NCBI RefSeq assembly: GCF_017901175.1
Contig: NZ_CP072793.1
Span: 2,914,001-2,978,000, forward strand
Direction: 5' to 3'
DNA from: Thiothrix unzii
Lineage (GTDB): Bacteria; Pseudomonadota; Gammaproteobacteria; Thiotrichales; Thiotrichaceae
DNA length: 64,000 nt
Every line of letters starts with the position of its first letter. Positions within the stretch are counted from its first letter, which is position 1. Shown one piece after another: positions 9,924-18,795 of this stretch. A model generated the notes under the pieces. That model ran no database searches, was not told the origin of the DNA, and worked only from the letters and a program-made list of their open reading frames with translations. A program made the translations under genes and the position numbers.

Positions 9924-10973
9924 ATGACTAAAACCATCAATATCCCCATCATCAAAGTCCCGCACACCGCGCACATTGAAGCCCTGAACCCGCATTACAC
10001 CCCCGAACAAAAAGCGGTGGTGAAGGACAAAATCAAACGCCTGCTCAAAGAGCAGGACGCAGTGCTGGTAGCGCATTATTACGTCGAACGCGATTTGCAG
10101 GAATTGGCGGAAGAAACCGGCGGTTACGTATCCGACTCGCTGGATATGGCGAAATTTGGCAATGAACACCCCGCAAAAACCCTGATTGTCGCAGGCGTGC
10201 GTTTCATGGGCGAAACCGCGAAGATTCTGAACCCGGAAAAGCGCGTGTTAATGCCAACGCTGGAAGCCGAATGTTCACTGGATTTGGAATGCCCCGCCGA
10301 CCAATTTATTCCGTTTTGTGATGAAAATCCCGACCGTACTGTCGTCGTTTATTCCAATACCAGTGCGGAAGTGAAGGCACGGGCGGATTACGTTGTCACC
10401 TCCAGCATTGCGGTCGATTTAGTAACTTGGCTGCACCAACAGGGCAAGAAAATCCTCTGGGCTCCTGACAAGCATTTGGGCAATTACATCCAGCGTCTTA
10501 CCGGTGCGGATATGTTGCGCTGGCAAGCGGCTTGCGTGGTGCATGACGAATTCAAATCCCGCGCCTTGGGTGATTTGATTGAGAAATATCCCGATGCAGG
10601 TATTTTGGTACACCCCGAGTCGCCTGAGGAAATCATCAAGTTAGCGGATGCGGTCGGCTCCACCTCGCAACTGATCAAGGCCGCACAGACCTTACCGCAG
10701 CAACGCTTTATCGTGGCGACTGACAACGGTATTTTCTACAAAATGCAGCAAGCCGCACCCGGTAAAGTCTTTATTGCCGCCCCAACAATGGGCGAAGGCG
10801 CGACCTGTACCAGTTGTGCGCACTGCCCTTGGATGGCAATGAATGGCCTGCATAATTTATTGAAAGTGCTGGAATCGGGTGGGAATGAAATCTTCGTGGA
10901 AGAAAGCATCCGTGTGCAAGCGTTGCGCTCAACACAGCGGATGCTGGATTTTGCTAAAATGCGGCGCGGTTAA
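9924..10973 (+). CDS. nadA: Quinolinate synthase
   Basis: Condenses iminoaspartate with dihydroxyacetone phosphate to quinolinate in NAD synthesis, using a [4Fe-4S] cluster. 349 residues. Conserved segments are [76 protein letters not shown], and the cluster-ligand region [16 protein letters not shown]. The ATG begins 2 nt after the helicase stop, so the two are probably translationally linked. The 3' end nearly meets the convergent gene at 10978. Confidence 0.96.
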   Translation: MTKTINIPIIKVPHTAHIEALNPHYTPEQKAVVKDKIKRLLKEQDAVLVAHYYVERDLQELAEETGGYVSDSLDMAKFGNEHPAKTLIVAGVRFMGETAKILNPEKRVLMPTLEAECSLDLECPADQFIPFCDENPDRTVVVYSNTSAEVKARADYVVTSSIAVDLVTWLHQQGKKILWAPDKHLGNYIQRLTGADMLRWQAACVVHDEFKSRALGDLIEKYPDAGILVHPESPEEIIKLADAVGSTSQLIKAAQTLPQQRFIVATDNGIFYKMQQAAPGKVFIAAPTMGEGATCTSCAHCPWMAMNGLHNLLKVLESGGNEIFVEESIRVQALRSTQRMLDFAKMRRG

Positions 10974-10977
10974 ACGA

Positions 10978-11688
10978 TCAATCGTCGCCCATCAAGCTCA
11001 TCAAAAATTGCAGGATATACCAGAACAACAAGCCCACACTGGAGAACAACGACAATGACGCAGCAACGTGTTGTTCAGTGTGGTATTCGTGGATGATATT
11101 GGAAGTGCTGTAAAGTACCGCTGCCGCTGCAAACGCAATCATAATCCCGGAAAACACCAAGCCCAGCGTAAAGCCAAACACCATACTGGCAACAATCACG
11201 CCCAGCGCAATCAATCCACCAATATTGAGAATCGGCCCCAAAAACGCGAAGTTTTTACGGGTGGTAAATGCGGTAAAGGTAATCCCCGCCACTAACATCA
11301 GCGTCAATAACACCGCGTGACCCAAGACATCCGGGGCTTTGCTCAACGCAATGTAAATCAGCGGCATGAATACTACGGCTTCTGCCAGCACAAATAAGCC
11401 CAAACCCGCGTATTGCATTTCTTTGGAAATAGCCGAGTGCGCCCATTTATCAGCGACGTAAGACACCACCATAAACAAGCCCATGACTACCAGCCACATC
11501 CACTTACTGCCTTGCAACAGGTGCAGGAATGACTCCGCCACGCCGGATTGGATCAGCAGGGATTCCACCCCAACAAACGCCAAGATCGCCCCACCTAAAT
11601 GCAGGTAAGTGCGCCGAATAAAGCCAGCGCGTTCCGTTTCGCTGGCATGAGCGACGATAGTGCCGCTGTGAATGTCCAATTGTGCCAT
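10978..11688 (-). CDS. BAX-inhibitor-1/YccA family membrane protein
   Basis: 236 residues, about seven hydrophobic helices, with a short hydrophilic N-terminus (MAQLDIHSGTIVAHASETER) that is typical of the bacterial YccA/YbhL group. The family includes calcium-leak channels (BsYetJ) and the FtsH-modulating YccA. Which role applies here is not evident. The ATG at 11688 is preceded by GGAGT at about 8 nt. It lies 45 bp downstream of the SPOR gene on the same strand. Confidence 0.9.
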   Translation of the reverse strand: MAQLDIHSGTIVAHASETERAGFIRRTYLHLGGAILAFVGVESLLIQSGVAESFLHLLQGSKWMWLVVMGLFMVVSYVADKWAHSAISKEMQYAGLGLFVLAEAVVFMPLIYIALSKAPDVLGHAVLLTLMLVAGITFTAFTTRKNFAFLGPILNIGGLIALGVIVASMVFGFTLGLVFSGIMIAFAAAAVLYSTSNIIHEYHTEQHVAASLSLFSSVGLLFWYILQFLMSLMGDD

Positions 11689-11733
11689 TGTGTTAACTCC
11701 TTCAGTTTTAAATCAATGAGCGTGTTTTTATGA

Positions 11734-12438
11734 TTACATACGCACAGCCATCGGGGTAATTCCCATACCTGTCAACGTTTTTTCCCACTTGTCTAGCATC
11801 GCCTGCGTCGTCGCGGGGCCAATACGCACCCGGAACATGGGCACGCCGTTGACATCCGCTTTTTCTACCCTGCTGTTTAAACCGCTGGCTTTAGCCCGCG
11901 CTTGTAAGGAAGTCGCCTGCGCTTCGGTTTTGTACGAACCTAGCTGAAAACCATTGACCTTACCCAATTTTGCAGTAGTCGCAGGTGTTGCCGGGTCGGT
12001 TGCGGCTTCCGCTGGCTTAGTGGCGGGTTTGGATTCCTGCTTGGTTTCAGGTTTTGGCTTGGTGTCTTTGTTAGCAACCACAGCTGGAGGCTCCGGTACG
12101 ACAATGGGTACGCCCACTTCTAACTGCGGCAATACTGCGTGATAACTGAAACCCGGTGGTTCATTACCGTCCGGTTCTGAAGGCGCGGTATCGCGTAACG
12201 CCGGATTATTTGCCGGATTAGGCGATGCACTGGTATTACTCGGTGCACTGACAACCGCTGGGGTAGTGGTTGTGTTCGGCGTAGTGGCGGCACTGTCACT
12301 GGCAGGTTTGTCATTATTCATGGCATACAACCCTAAGCCAACGAGCAAGCCGATAGCTATTCCCCCTAGCATCCAGCCCATCCCGTATTGGCTGAAAGTG
12401 CTGTCAGAGGCCGCTTGTTTTTTAAAGTCTTTGGTCAT
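11734..12438 (-). CDS. SPOR-domain, single-span membrane protein (FtsN-like)
   Basis: About 234 residues. A short cytoplasmic head (MTKDFKKQAASDS), one membrane helix (WMLGGIAIGLLVGLGLYAM, about 20-40), a long Pro/Ala/Thr/Lys-rich periplasmic linker, and a C-terminal SPOR domain (VNGFQLGSYKTEAQATSLQA to RVRIGPATTQAM) that binds denuded septal glycan. This is the FtsN-like layout, and a SPOR gene near priA and hslVU is usual in gammaproteobacteria. I chose ATG 12438 over a TTG at 12453. Confidence 0.85.
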   Translation of the reverse strand: MTKDFKKQAASDSTFSQYGMGWMLGGIAIGLLVGLGLYAMNNDKPASDSAATTPNTTTTPAVVSAPSNTSASPNPANNPALRDTAPSEPDGNEPPGFSYHAVLPQLEVGVPIVVPEPPAVVANKDTKPKPETKQESKPATKPAEAATDPATPATTAKLGKVNGFQLGSYKTEAQATSLQARAKASGLNSRVEKADVNGVPMFRVRIGPATTQAMLDKWEKTLTGMGITPMAVRM

Positions 12439-12547
12439 TGCGGTGATTCTCAAATTCGCGGTTAGCGCAAGTATAGCGAAAACCTAGGTAAGATACGGCT
12501 ATTAACCTTGGATTAACGGTTATTTTCAATAATCTAGCGACTGATGG

Positions 12548-14578
12548 TCAACTGAAATCGACAGGATCAACATCAATTGACCAACGCACCCCCGAACAGC
12601 CGCGCAATTTCACCCCACCTGCCAACAAAAAATCGAGGGCGGTGTGCAATGCGCCGCGCTGTTTACTGCCCAATAGCAATTGCGCCCGGTAACGGTTTGC
12701 ACGTTTTTCAATCGGTGCTGGAACCGGGCCTAAACACTGAATCACTTGCTCACTGGCCTTGAGGCGTTCCGCGATAAATTCCAGTAAACGTAACGCTGGT
12801 TCAAGGGTTTCGCTGCTGGCACGAATCAACGCATGATAACCGTAAGGCGGAAATGACCAACGGGCGCGATCTTCCAGCAATTGCTTGGCAAACGGGGTGT
12901 AACCCTGCCCCACTAATTGCTGCAATAACGGGTGTTGTGGCTGACTGGTTTGCAAAATCACCTGCCCCGCTTTGGTAGCACGTCCGGCACGCCCCGCGAC
13001 TTGCACCAGCAATTGCCCTAAGCGTTCCAACGCGCGGTAATCGGTACTCAGCAACGCATGATCAATGTCCATAATCACCACCAAGGTCAAATTGGGGAAA
13101 TCATGACCTTTGGCTAACATCTGCGTCCCCACCAAAATCAACGGTTCATTAGTACGCACTGCACTTAGCTTTTCCTCCAGCTCACCTTTGCGGCTGGTGC
13201 TGTCACGGTCGATACGCACCACCGGAAAGCCGCTGAAATGGTTTTGCAACAGCAATTCCAAACGCTCCGTACCCTGCCCTTGGGTGGTCAATTGCGGATT
13301 TTTGCAACTGGGGCATTCAGTCGGCGTGGCTTGTTCCGCACCGCAATGATGGCATACCAAACGGTTACGGCGGGCGTGCCAAGTCATTTTCACACTGCAA
13401 TGCGCACAATCGGCCTGCCAACCACACGAAGGGCAATACAACGCGGGAGCAAAACCCCGGCGGTTTAAAAACACCATTGCTTGCTCACCGCGCAACAACG
13501 TATTCCGCAATGCCTGCAAGGTGTCGGGGGTTAACCCCGCCTGCAACTCAAACGGGCGCGTATCCTGTACTTGCAATGCCGGTGGACGCGCACTACCCGG
13601 ACGTTGTTCCAACCGCAAATAACGGTAACGCCCAGTCTGCACGTTATACAACGATTCCAACGCAGGGGTGGCACTGCCCAGTAATACCGGAATAGCCAGC
13701 ATCTGCGCCCGTTTAATCGCCAAATCGCGCCCGTGATAGCGAAACCCGTCCTGCTGTTTTAACGAGGCATCGTGTTCCTCATCAATCACAATCAATGCCA
13801 GTGACGGAGCCGGGGTAAAAATCGCCGAACGTGTACCAATAATAATTTGTGCCTGCCCACTGCGAGCGCGTAACCAAGCTTTAAAACGTTCCCCATCACT
13901 CAAACCGGAGTGCAGGCATACCGTGGGGATTTCCGCGAAAAAATGGGCAAAGCGCGTCAATAACTGCGGGGTTAAACCGATTTCCGGCACAATCACCAAC
14001 ACCTGCTTGCCCGCCGCCAGCAACGGAGTCATCAACCGCAAGTAAATTTCGGTTTTGCCACTGCCGGTAATCCCGTGCAACAACACTGGGCGCGGGGTAC
14101 TTTCAGCATTCCAAGTTTGAATACTCTGCAAACACGCTTGCTGTGACGCGGTAAGCTGTAACGCATTGTCTGGCTCGACGGCGATTGCTGCGGGCTGTGC
14201 AGCGGGCTTGAGCAAACGCTGCATCGCTTTTGACAATGGCTTAGTTTTACGCAATGCCGCTGGTAACGCGCTAAAAATCACTTCACCCAGCGGGCAATGG
14301 TAGTAACGTGCCGCCCATTCCAACAACGCCAGCAAATGCGCATCTGCTAACGGCTCAGTGTCTAGCACCGCCTGAATCGGCTTAATCGCGAACTCAGATT
14401 CTGAGTCGGCGGCTACCGCTTCCACCCCCAAAACCAGCCCCACGCTCACCCCTTTACCTAAAGGCACGGCAACACGCACACCCACCGCAGGTATTTCACC
14501 TGCCGTTACGCTGTAACTGAGGAGTGTGTGCAACGGACGCGGGATCGCGACGTGTACTAAAGTTGAGGGTTGATCCAT
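12548..14578 (-). CDS. priA: Primosomal protein N' (replication-restart helicase)
   Basis: 676 residues, somewhat shorter than E. coli PriA (732). The N-terminal DNA-binding part starts LVHVAIPRPLHTLLSYSV. The helicase has Walker A GITGSGKTEIYLRL and Walker B DEEHDASLKQQDGFRYHGRD. Two zinc-binding modules follow (YCPSCGWQADCAHC; CHHCGAEQATPTECPSC), then QMLAKGHDFPNLTLV and VAGRAGRATKAGQV. It reloads the replisome at collapsed forks. Divergent or flanking elements upstream include the DnaA-box-rich spacer at 14670-14895. Confidence 0.96.
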   Translation of the reverse strand: MDQPSTLVHVAIPRPLHTLLSYSVTAGEIPAVGVRVAVPLGKGVSVGLVLGVEAVAADSESEFAIKPIQAVLDTEPLADAHLLALLEWAARYYHCPLGEVIFSALPAALRKTKPLSKAMQRLLKPAAQPAAIAVEPDNALQLTASQQACLQSIQTWNAESTPRPVLLHGITGSGKTEIYLRLMTPLLAAGKQVLVIVPEIGLTPQLLTRFAHFFAEIPTVCLHSGLSDGERFKAWLRARSGQAQIIIGTRSAIFTPAPSLALIVIDEEHDASLKQQDGFRYHGRDLAIKRAQMLAIPVLLGSATPALESLYNVQTGRYRYLRLEQRPGSARPPALQVQDTRPFELQAGLTPDTLQALRNTLLRGEQAMVFLNRRGFAPALYCPSCGWQADCAHCSVKMTWHARRNRLVCHHCGAEQATPTECPSCKNPQLTTQGQGTERLELLLQNHFSGFPVVRIDRDSTSRKGELEEKLSAVRTNEPLILVGTQMLAKGHDFPNLTLVVIMDIDHALLSTDYRALERLGQLLVQVAGRAGRATKAGQVILQTSQPQHPLLQQLVGQGYTPFAKQLLEDRARWSFPPYGYHALIRASSETLEPALRLLEFIAERLKASEQVIQCLGPVPAPIEKRANRYRAQLLLGSKQRGALHTALDFLLAGGVKLRGCSGVRWSIDVDPVDFS

Positions 14579-14669
14579 GCACCGAGTTTACCAGAAGCCC
14601 CGGCGACATTCTGGACGAGTTTTATCAAGATAGTTGAAGGCGAACCTCCAAAAGCGCGGCAACTGCTTG

Positions 14670-14895
14670 TTTCTGTGGATAGTTGTGAGGTTATGCACAA
14701 AACCTGTGGATAACTCTGTGGATGAACTGCGGAAATCTGCCTCCAGCCCTTGCTGCATAAGCGTTTTCACGCTTTGGTTAAAAATCAATCATGCTAAATT
14801 TTAATTTAAAAATCAAATAGATAACAGCAAATAAAATTAATTTCTTGACAAAGATAGCAAGATTGTTAACAGCCGATGAATATGTGGACAACTTA
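14670..14895. other. DnaA-box-like cluster with AT-rich tract in a 370-bp intergenic region; possible origin element
   Basis: The spacer between priA (ends 14578) and the terminator contains a perfect DnaA box on the minus strand (TGTGGATAA, 14705-14713), TTATGCACA (14691-14699, allowed by TTATNCACA), and three one-mismatch versions: TGTGGATAG 14674-14682, TGTGGATGA 14717-14725 and TGTGGACAA 14883-14891. Between about 14785 and 14870 lies a strongly AT-rich stretch resembling a DNA-unwinding element. No protein gene is credible here. It could be oriC, a secondary DnaA-binding locus, or a regulatory region. No dnaA or mnmG is visible nearby. Confidence 0.5.
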
Positions 14896-14896
14896 T

Positions 14897-14925
14897 AAAA
14901 AAGCCCGGACGAACCGGGCTTTTTT
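14897..14925 (-). terminator. Intrinsic terminator of the sensor/regulator operon
   Basis: Twelve-base arms AAAAAAGCCCGG (14897-14908) and CCGGGCTTTTTT (14914-14925) around an ACGAA loop. Read on the minus strand this is a GC stem followed by a U run, 23 bp after the response-regulator stop. The symmetric A/T flanks would let it work in both directions. Confidence 0.85.
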
Positions 14926-14947
14926 GGCGATTGTCAAGACTTGATAG

Positions 14948-16309
14948 TCAAGTTTCCATAAACTCATTCTTCTTTAGCAGGCGGTACACATTGCGCTCAC
15001 TAATACCCAAGGCTCTCGCCACCTTACCCCGATGCCCACTGAATTTATCCAGCAATACGTGCAGATAATGCTGCTCCAAATCTTCCAGTGTAGGTATATG
15101 CTTAAAATCCAAGCTAATTCCCTTAGTATCCACAGATACAACACCTGTTGCCGCAGCGCAATCACTCAACATAATATGCCCCGGCAAAATCCGCGCTGTA
15201 TCGCCCGACAGGATAATCGCCCGTTCCACCATGTTTTTGAGTTCACGAATATTCCCCGGCCACGGATACGCCACCAGTTTTGCCAACGCCTCCTCGCTCA
15301 AGTGCTTGTTAACCCGCCGCGAAAAGTCGTGGTTATTGATAAAATGTTTCACCAATGCCGGAATATCGTCACTGCGTTGGCGCAACGGCGGCACGTAAAT
15401 GGTAAAGGCATTCAGACGGTAAAACAGATCCGCCCGGAACGTACCTTCCTGCGACATTGCCAGCAAATCGCGGTTGGTAGCAGCAACTACCCGCACGTTG
15501 GCACTTAAGTCACGAGTACCACCCAGCCGCCGGAAACGCCCAGTTTCCAGCACCCGTAACAATTTAGCCTGAATCGCTGGAGTAATTTCACCAATTTCAT
15601 CCAGAAACAGCGTGCCACCTTCGGCGCTTTCGATCAGCCCTTTTTTCTGGCGATCCGCACCGGTAAACGCGCCTTTTTCATGCCCGAACAGTTCCGACTC
15701 GAACAGGTTTTCCTGCATGGTGCAGCAATCCAAAGCGACGAAACTGCGACTAGCGACTTGGCTGCGTTCGTGGATTTCGCGGGCAACCAATTCTTTGCCC
15801 ACCCCGCTTTCGCCCTGAATCAGCACCGTCATCATGCTGGGGGCAACCGCACCAATCATGTTTTCTACCTCCTTCAAGGCAGGACTTTGCCCGACCATGA
15901 AGGACTTGCGCTTTTGCACCTGCTCTTTGAGGTAGAGAAATTCCTGTTTCATGCTGTGCGCGTCCAGCACTTTGCGGATCACCAGTTGCAACTCGTCCAG
16001 ATTCACCGGCTTGAGCAAGTATTCAGCCGCACCTGCCTGCATTGCCCCGACCGCCTCCTTTACGCTGCCATAAGCGGTAATAATGATCACCGGGCAATCC
16101 CCGACCAATTGCGGCAAAATGTCGCGCCCCCGCGCATCCGGCAACTGGCAATCCAGCAGCACCAGATGCGGGTCATGTTGTTGCAAATACGCCTGCGCCG
16201 CCGCCCATGAATGCACCCCGGTTGCCGCGTGCCCCATGCGGTTGAGCTGCCCCACCATCAAACGATTCAGGGTTACGTCGTCGTCAATCACCAATACCAA
16301 GGGAATCAT
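14948..16309 (-). CDS. NtrC-family sigma-54-dependent response regulator
   Basis: 453 residues. REC domain at 1-120 with acidic pocket VIDDD and phospho-acceptor Asp53 (LLDCQLP). AAA+ domain at about 140-375 with Walker A GESGVGKE, the sigma-54-contacting loop ELFGHEKGAFTGA, Walker B GGTLFLDE and FYRLN. C-terminal Fis-type helix-turn-helix (GKVARALGISERNVYRLL). Its start overlaps the kinase stop (ATGA), so the two form one operon. A matching -24/-12 promoter with upstream palindromes lies just beyond the kinase, so the redox operon there is its likely target. Confidence 0.93.
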   Translation of the reverse strand: MIPLVLVIDDDVTLNRLMVGQLNRMGHAATGVHSWAAAQAYLQQHDPHLVLLDCQLPDARGRDILPQLVGDCPVIIITAYGSVKEAVGAMQAGAAEYLLKPVNLDELQLVIRKVLDAHSMKQEFLYLKEQVQKRKSFMVGQSPALKEVENMIGAVAPSMMTVLIQGESGVGKELVAREIHERSQVASRSFVALDCCTMQENLFESELFGHEKGAFTGADRQKKGLIESAEGGTLFLDEIGEITPAIQAKLLRVLETGRFRRLGGTRDLSANVRVVAATNRDLLAMSQEGTFRADLFYRLNAFTIYVPPLRQRSDDIPALVKHFINNHDFSRRVNKHLSEEALAKLVAYPWPGNIRELKNMVERAIILSGDTARILPGHIMLSDCAAATGVVSVDTKGISLDFKHIPTLEDLEQHYLHVLLDKFSGHRGKVARALGISERNVYRLLKKNEFMET

Positions 16310-18210
16310 GCTGCCTCCTGAGCCACGTTTTGCACGTCATCCGCATCGGGAAAATGCAGCACAAATGCCGTCTTCCCTGCCGCATGTTCCGCCACCTGTA
16401 TTTGACCGCCATGTTGTTTGACCAGCGTGCGGGTAATGGTCAGCCCCAACCCAGTGCCACGTTGGTCATGACGACGGCTGAAAAACGGGTCGAAAATATG
16501 CGCCAGAATCGCGTCGGGAATGCCCGTACCCGAGTCCTCCACCCGAATTTCAACCGTAGCACCCTGTTTGCGGGTAATGACCCGCAATTCGCCGCCCGCT
16601 GGCATGGCGTGGAAGGCATTTTGCGCCAGATTCAGGATAATCATACGCACATCGTTATCCGCCGCGAGGATGCGCGGATTGCTGGAATCCAGTTTCAACG
16701 CTTCGCCAATCCCTTGTTGTTCGCGCTCGAAACGCAACAGGGACAGGGTTTCGCGAATCACACCGTTCACCTCCACCAGTTCGGGATGCCCGCTGGCAAG
16801 CGTACCAAGCTTCATCAGGCGGCGAGTCACGTTGAGGCATTGTTCCACTTGTTCGTCTACCAGATGCAGGTAATCTTTCAGCTCCGTCACATTTTCCTGT
16901 GAAGTATCCAATATCTGATCGCTGGCTTGCAGCGCAATGCGTACCGATGCGAGTGGGTTATGGATTTCGTGGGCAACGCCTGCCGCCAACTCGCCCAGCG
17001 AGGCAAGTTTTTGTTCGTGCGAATACTGCACCGCCTTATCCAGATCGCGCACCGATTCCACCACCAGACATTCTGAGGCAACCGCTTCCCCTGCAACCAC
17101 GGGCAAACGCGCCGCGTACACTTCGGTGGATAACAAGGACGCATCAGCCCGATGCAGGGTTTCCATGAATTTCAATGTCGGTTGTTCGGCACTCAGCATC
17201 GCCAGCGGGCAACTACGCAACGATGGAGGGCAAGGCGTATCACGCTGGTAAGTGACCTTGTAACAGTATTGCTGGCGTAAACTTTCCGCAGAATCAACAC
17301 CACATTGGTTCGCATAAGCACGGTTTGCCAGCACAATCTGGAAATACGGGTCGATCACCCGCACCCCATCCGGCACGGCATCAATCAAGCCTTGCAGGAA
17401 CTGTTCGCGGCTTTGCAATACCTGATGGCTATGTTGCAAGCGTTCCGCCATGTGGTTGAAAGTGTTGGCGAGGTTTGCCATTTCATCCTTGCCCCGCACG
17501 GGGACACGGGCGGCGAGATTGCCTTGCGACAAGGCATGGCTGGCGGTATCGAGGCTGCTAATCGGTTGCAGCACATAACGCCGCATAAACCACCATGCCG
17601 CGCCCGCGCTGAACAGTACCGCTACCGCCCCTGCACCGGTCAACATCAGGATATTTACCCAACCTTTCTCGCGGATCGGTGCAGCATCGTAATCCACCAC
17701 CAGAATGCCGTTGACGGGGTGGGATGCTGCGCTGCCGTGGCATTGCATACATTCCGGTTTATTCCTGACCGGGTGGAAAGTACGCAGTAACTCACCGCCA
17801 TTGCTTGGGGTAAAGAAACGGGTGACGGGTTCGAGCGGCAGGCTTGCGGCGGTACAATCCGGGCAAAATTGCTGGATGATAGCTACTTCTGTTTGCCCCA
17901 AGCGTTGCGGCTGCGACGCAAAGCGCACCTCACCCGCCGGATTGAGGATCATCACTTCCTTCACCCCCTCTTGCTTGCCCAAATCGCTGATAATGTCACG
18001 CAAACCGGGCAGGTCGCGACGCAACATCGCACCTTCCAGCGACGACTTCAGCAACAGGCTGACCGAATGCGAGGCTTGGGTACGCTCATCCGCAATCTGC
18101 GCACTGTAGAAATAGTAAAACATCAGCAAAAAACACACCGACACCAACCCCAATACCCCAAACAGGAAGATGATAAAGCGGCGGCTCAGGTGTTGCGTAG
18201 GCATAGGCAC
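16306..18210 (-). CDS. Membrane sensor histidine kinase with periplasmic haem-binding motif
   Basis: About 634 residues. Helix 1 at about 12-34; a periplasmic domain with CPDC (116-119) and a c-type haem motif CMQCH (154-158); helix 2 at about 185-209; HAMP; a PAS domain with a Cys-rich insert (QYCYKVTYQRDTPCPPSLRS then CPLAML); HisKA (AAGVAHEIHNPLAS); HATPase (N box, DSGTGIP, GTGLGLTI). The covalent haem on the periplasmic side points to sensing of redox state, a gas or a respiratory ligand. The GTG start at 18210 is chosen because AGGGAG sits 7 nt upstream. An ATG two codons later lacks this spacing. Confidence 0.9.
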   Translation of the reverse strand: MPMPTQHLSRRFIIFLFGVLGLVSVCFLLMFYYFYSAQIADERTQASHSVSLLLKSSLEGAMLRRDLPGLRDIISDLGKQEGVKEVMILNPAGEVRFASQPQRLGQTEVAIIQQFCPDCTAASLPLEPVTRFFTPSNGGELLRTFHPVRNKPECMQCHGSAASHPVNGILVVDYDAAPIREKGWVNILMLTGAGAVAVLFSAGAAWWFMRRYVLQPISSLDTASHALSQGNLAARVPVRGKDEMANLANTFNHMAERLQHSHQVLQSREQFLQGLIDAVPDGVRVIDPYFQIVLANRAYANQCGVDSAESLRQQYCYKVTYQRDTPCPPSLRSCPLAMLSAEQPTLKFMETLHRADASLLSTEVYAARLPVVAGEAVASECLVVESVRDLDKAVQYSHEQKLASLGELAAGVAHEIHNPLASVRIALQASDQILDTSQENVTELKDYLHLVDEQVEQCLNVTRRLMKLGTLASGHPELVEVNGVIRETLSLLRFEREQQGIGEALKLDSSNPRILAADNDVRMIILNLAQNAFHAMPAGGELRVITRKQGATVEIRVEDSGTGIPDAILAHIFDPFFSRRHDQRGTGLGLTITRTLVKQHGGQIQVAEHAAGKTAFVLHFPDADDVQNVAQEAA

Positions 18211-18253
18211 GAAATAACTCCCTATTTTGAAGAGAAGAGTGTAACGCACTTAA

Positions 18254-18317
18254 TGACAAAATGTCTTGATCAACTTTTGGCGTGACAAGATGTCACCAGA
18301 AATATGACATATTGTCA
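18254..18317. promoter_or_regulatory. Three palindromic activator sites (TGACA-N3-TGTCA), probable sigma-54 enhancer
   Basis: TGACAAAATGTCT (18254-18266), TGACAAGATGTCA (18283-18295) and TGACATATTGTCA (18305-18317): two perfect and one near-perfect 13-bp palindromes in 64 bp. They lie about 92-155 bp upstream of the -24/-12 element at 18409, the distance normal for NtrC-type enhancers, and between the regulator operon and the operon it faces. I infer they bind the response regulator encoded at 14948-16309. They could also autoregulate that operon. Confidence 0.75.
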
Positions 18318-18408
18318 TAAATTCATGATCCGAAATACCTATCTGCCCACCGAGAAAATAACTAAAAATATCATATATATCAAATAATTAATTAGATTCC
18401 TCAACATT

Positions 18409-18424
18409 TGGCACAGTTCCTGCT
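18409..18424 (+). promoter_or_regulatory. Sigma-54 (-24/-12) promoter of the molybdoenzyme operon
   Basis: TGGCACAGTTCCTGCT, with GG at 18410-18411 and GC at 18422-18423, exactly 12 bp apart as sigma-54 requires. Transcription should start near 18435, giving a short leader before the gene at 18469. The divergent neighbour is a sigma-54 activator and palindromic sites lie upstream, so the call is well supported by context. Confidence 0.85.
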
Positions 18425-18468
18425 GTATGGAGGGTGGATGAAGGATATGAGAGAGGAGAGAACTCGAC

Positions 18469-18753
18469 ATGCGAATGCACCATTTCCTGTTCGCGCTGCT
18501 GGCTACTACCGCACAGGCAGGCGAAATTGCCTATATCGCAGGCACAAACCCGGCGGAACGCCCCGCCACTGCCCCTGCTGTGACTGAAGTTCAAAAAGAT
18601 GCGGCTTGGTACGCAAGCGCGTTAACTGGTGTGGCACAACCCTACCCCGCTTCGCTGCACTTTCTGGAAAATCAGGGCAACTGGTTTAGCCCCTTCACCC
18701 ATGCTGGCATGACTCCGCCTTATGATCTGCGCGGCTGGCATACCGACAAGTAA
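18469..18753 (+). CDS. Small secreted protein, first gene of the redox operon
   Basis: 94 residues with a short signal peptide (MRMHHFLFALLATTAQA). The mature part is about 77 residues with no cysteines and many aromatic, Pro and Gly residues (WYASALTGVAQPYPASLHFL, NWFSPFTHAGMTPPYDLRGW). No family recognised. AGGAG about 10 nt before the ATG and the adjacent sigma-54 promoter support expression. As the first gene of a respiratory-type operon it may be a periplasmic accessory of the cytochrome or Mo enzyme, but nothing in the sequence shows this directly. Confidence 0.75.
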   Translation: MRMHHFLFALLATTAQAGEIAYIAGTNPAERPATAPAVTEVQKDAAWYASALTGVAQPYPASLHFLENQGNWFSPFTHAGMTPPYDLRGWHTDK

Positions 18754-18795
18754 AGTTCTGAAACGTAACCGTTAGTTAATCGATGGAGACTTCAA

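Noticed and set aside
14588-14788. 66-residue minus-strand frame after priA
   Set aside because: No ribosome site or family; it overlaps DnaA-box-like sites and its composition looks random.
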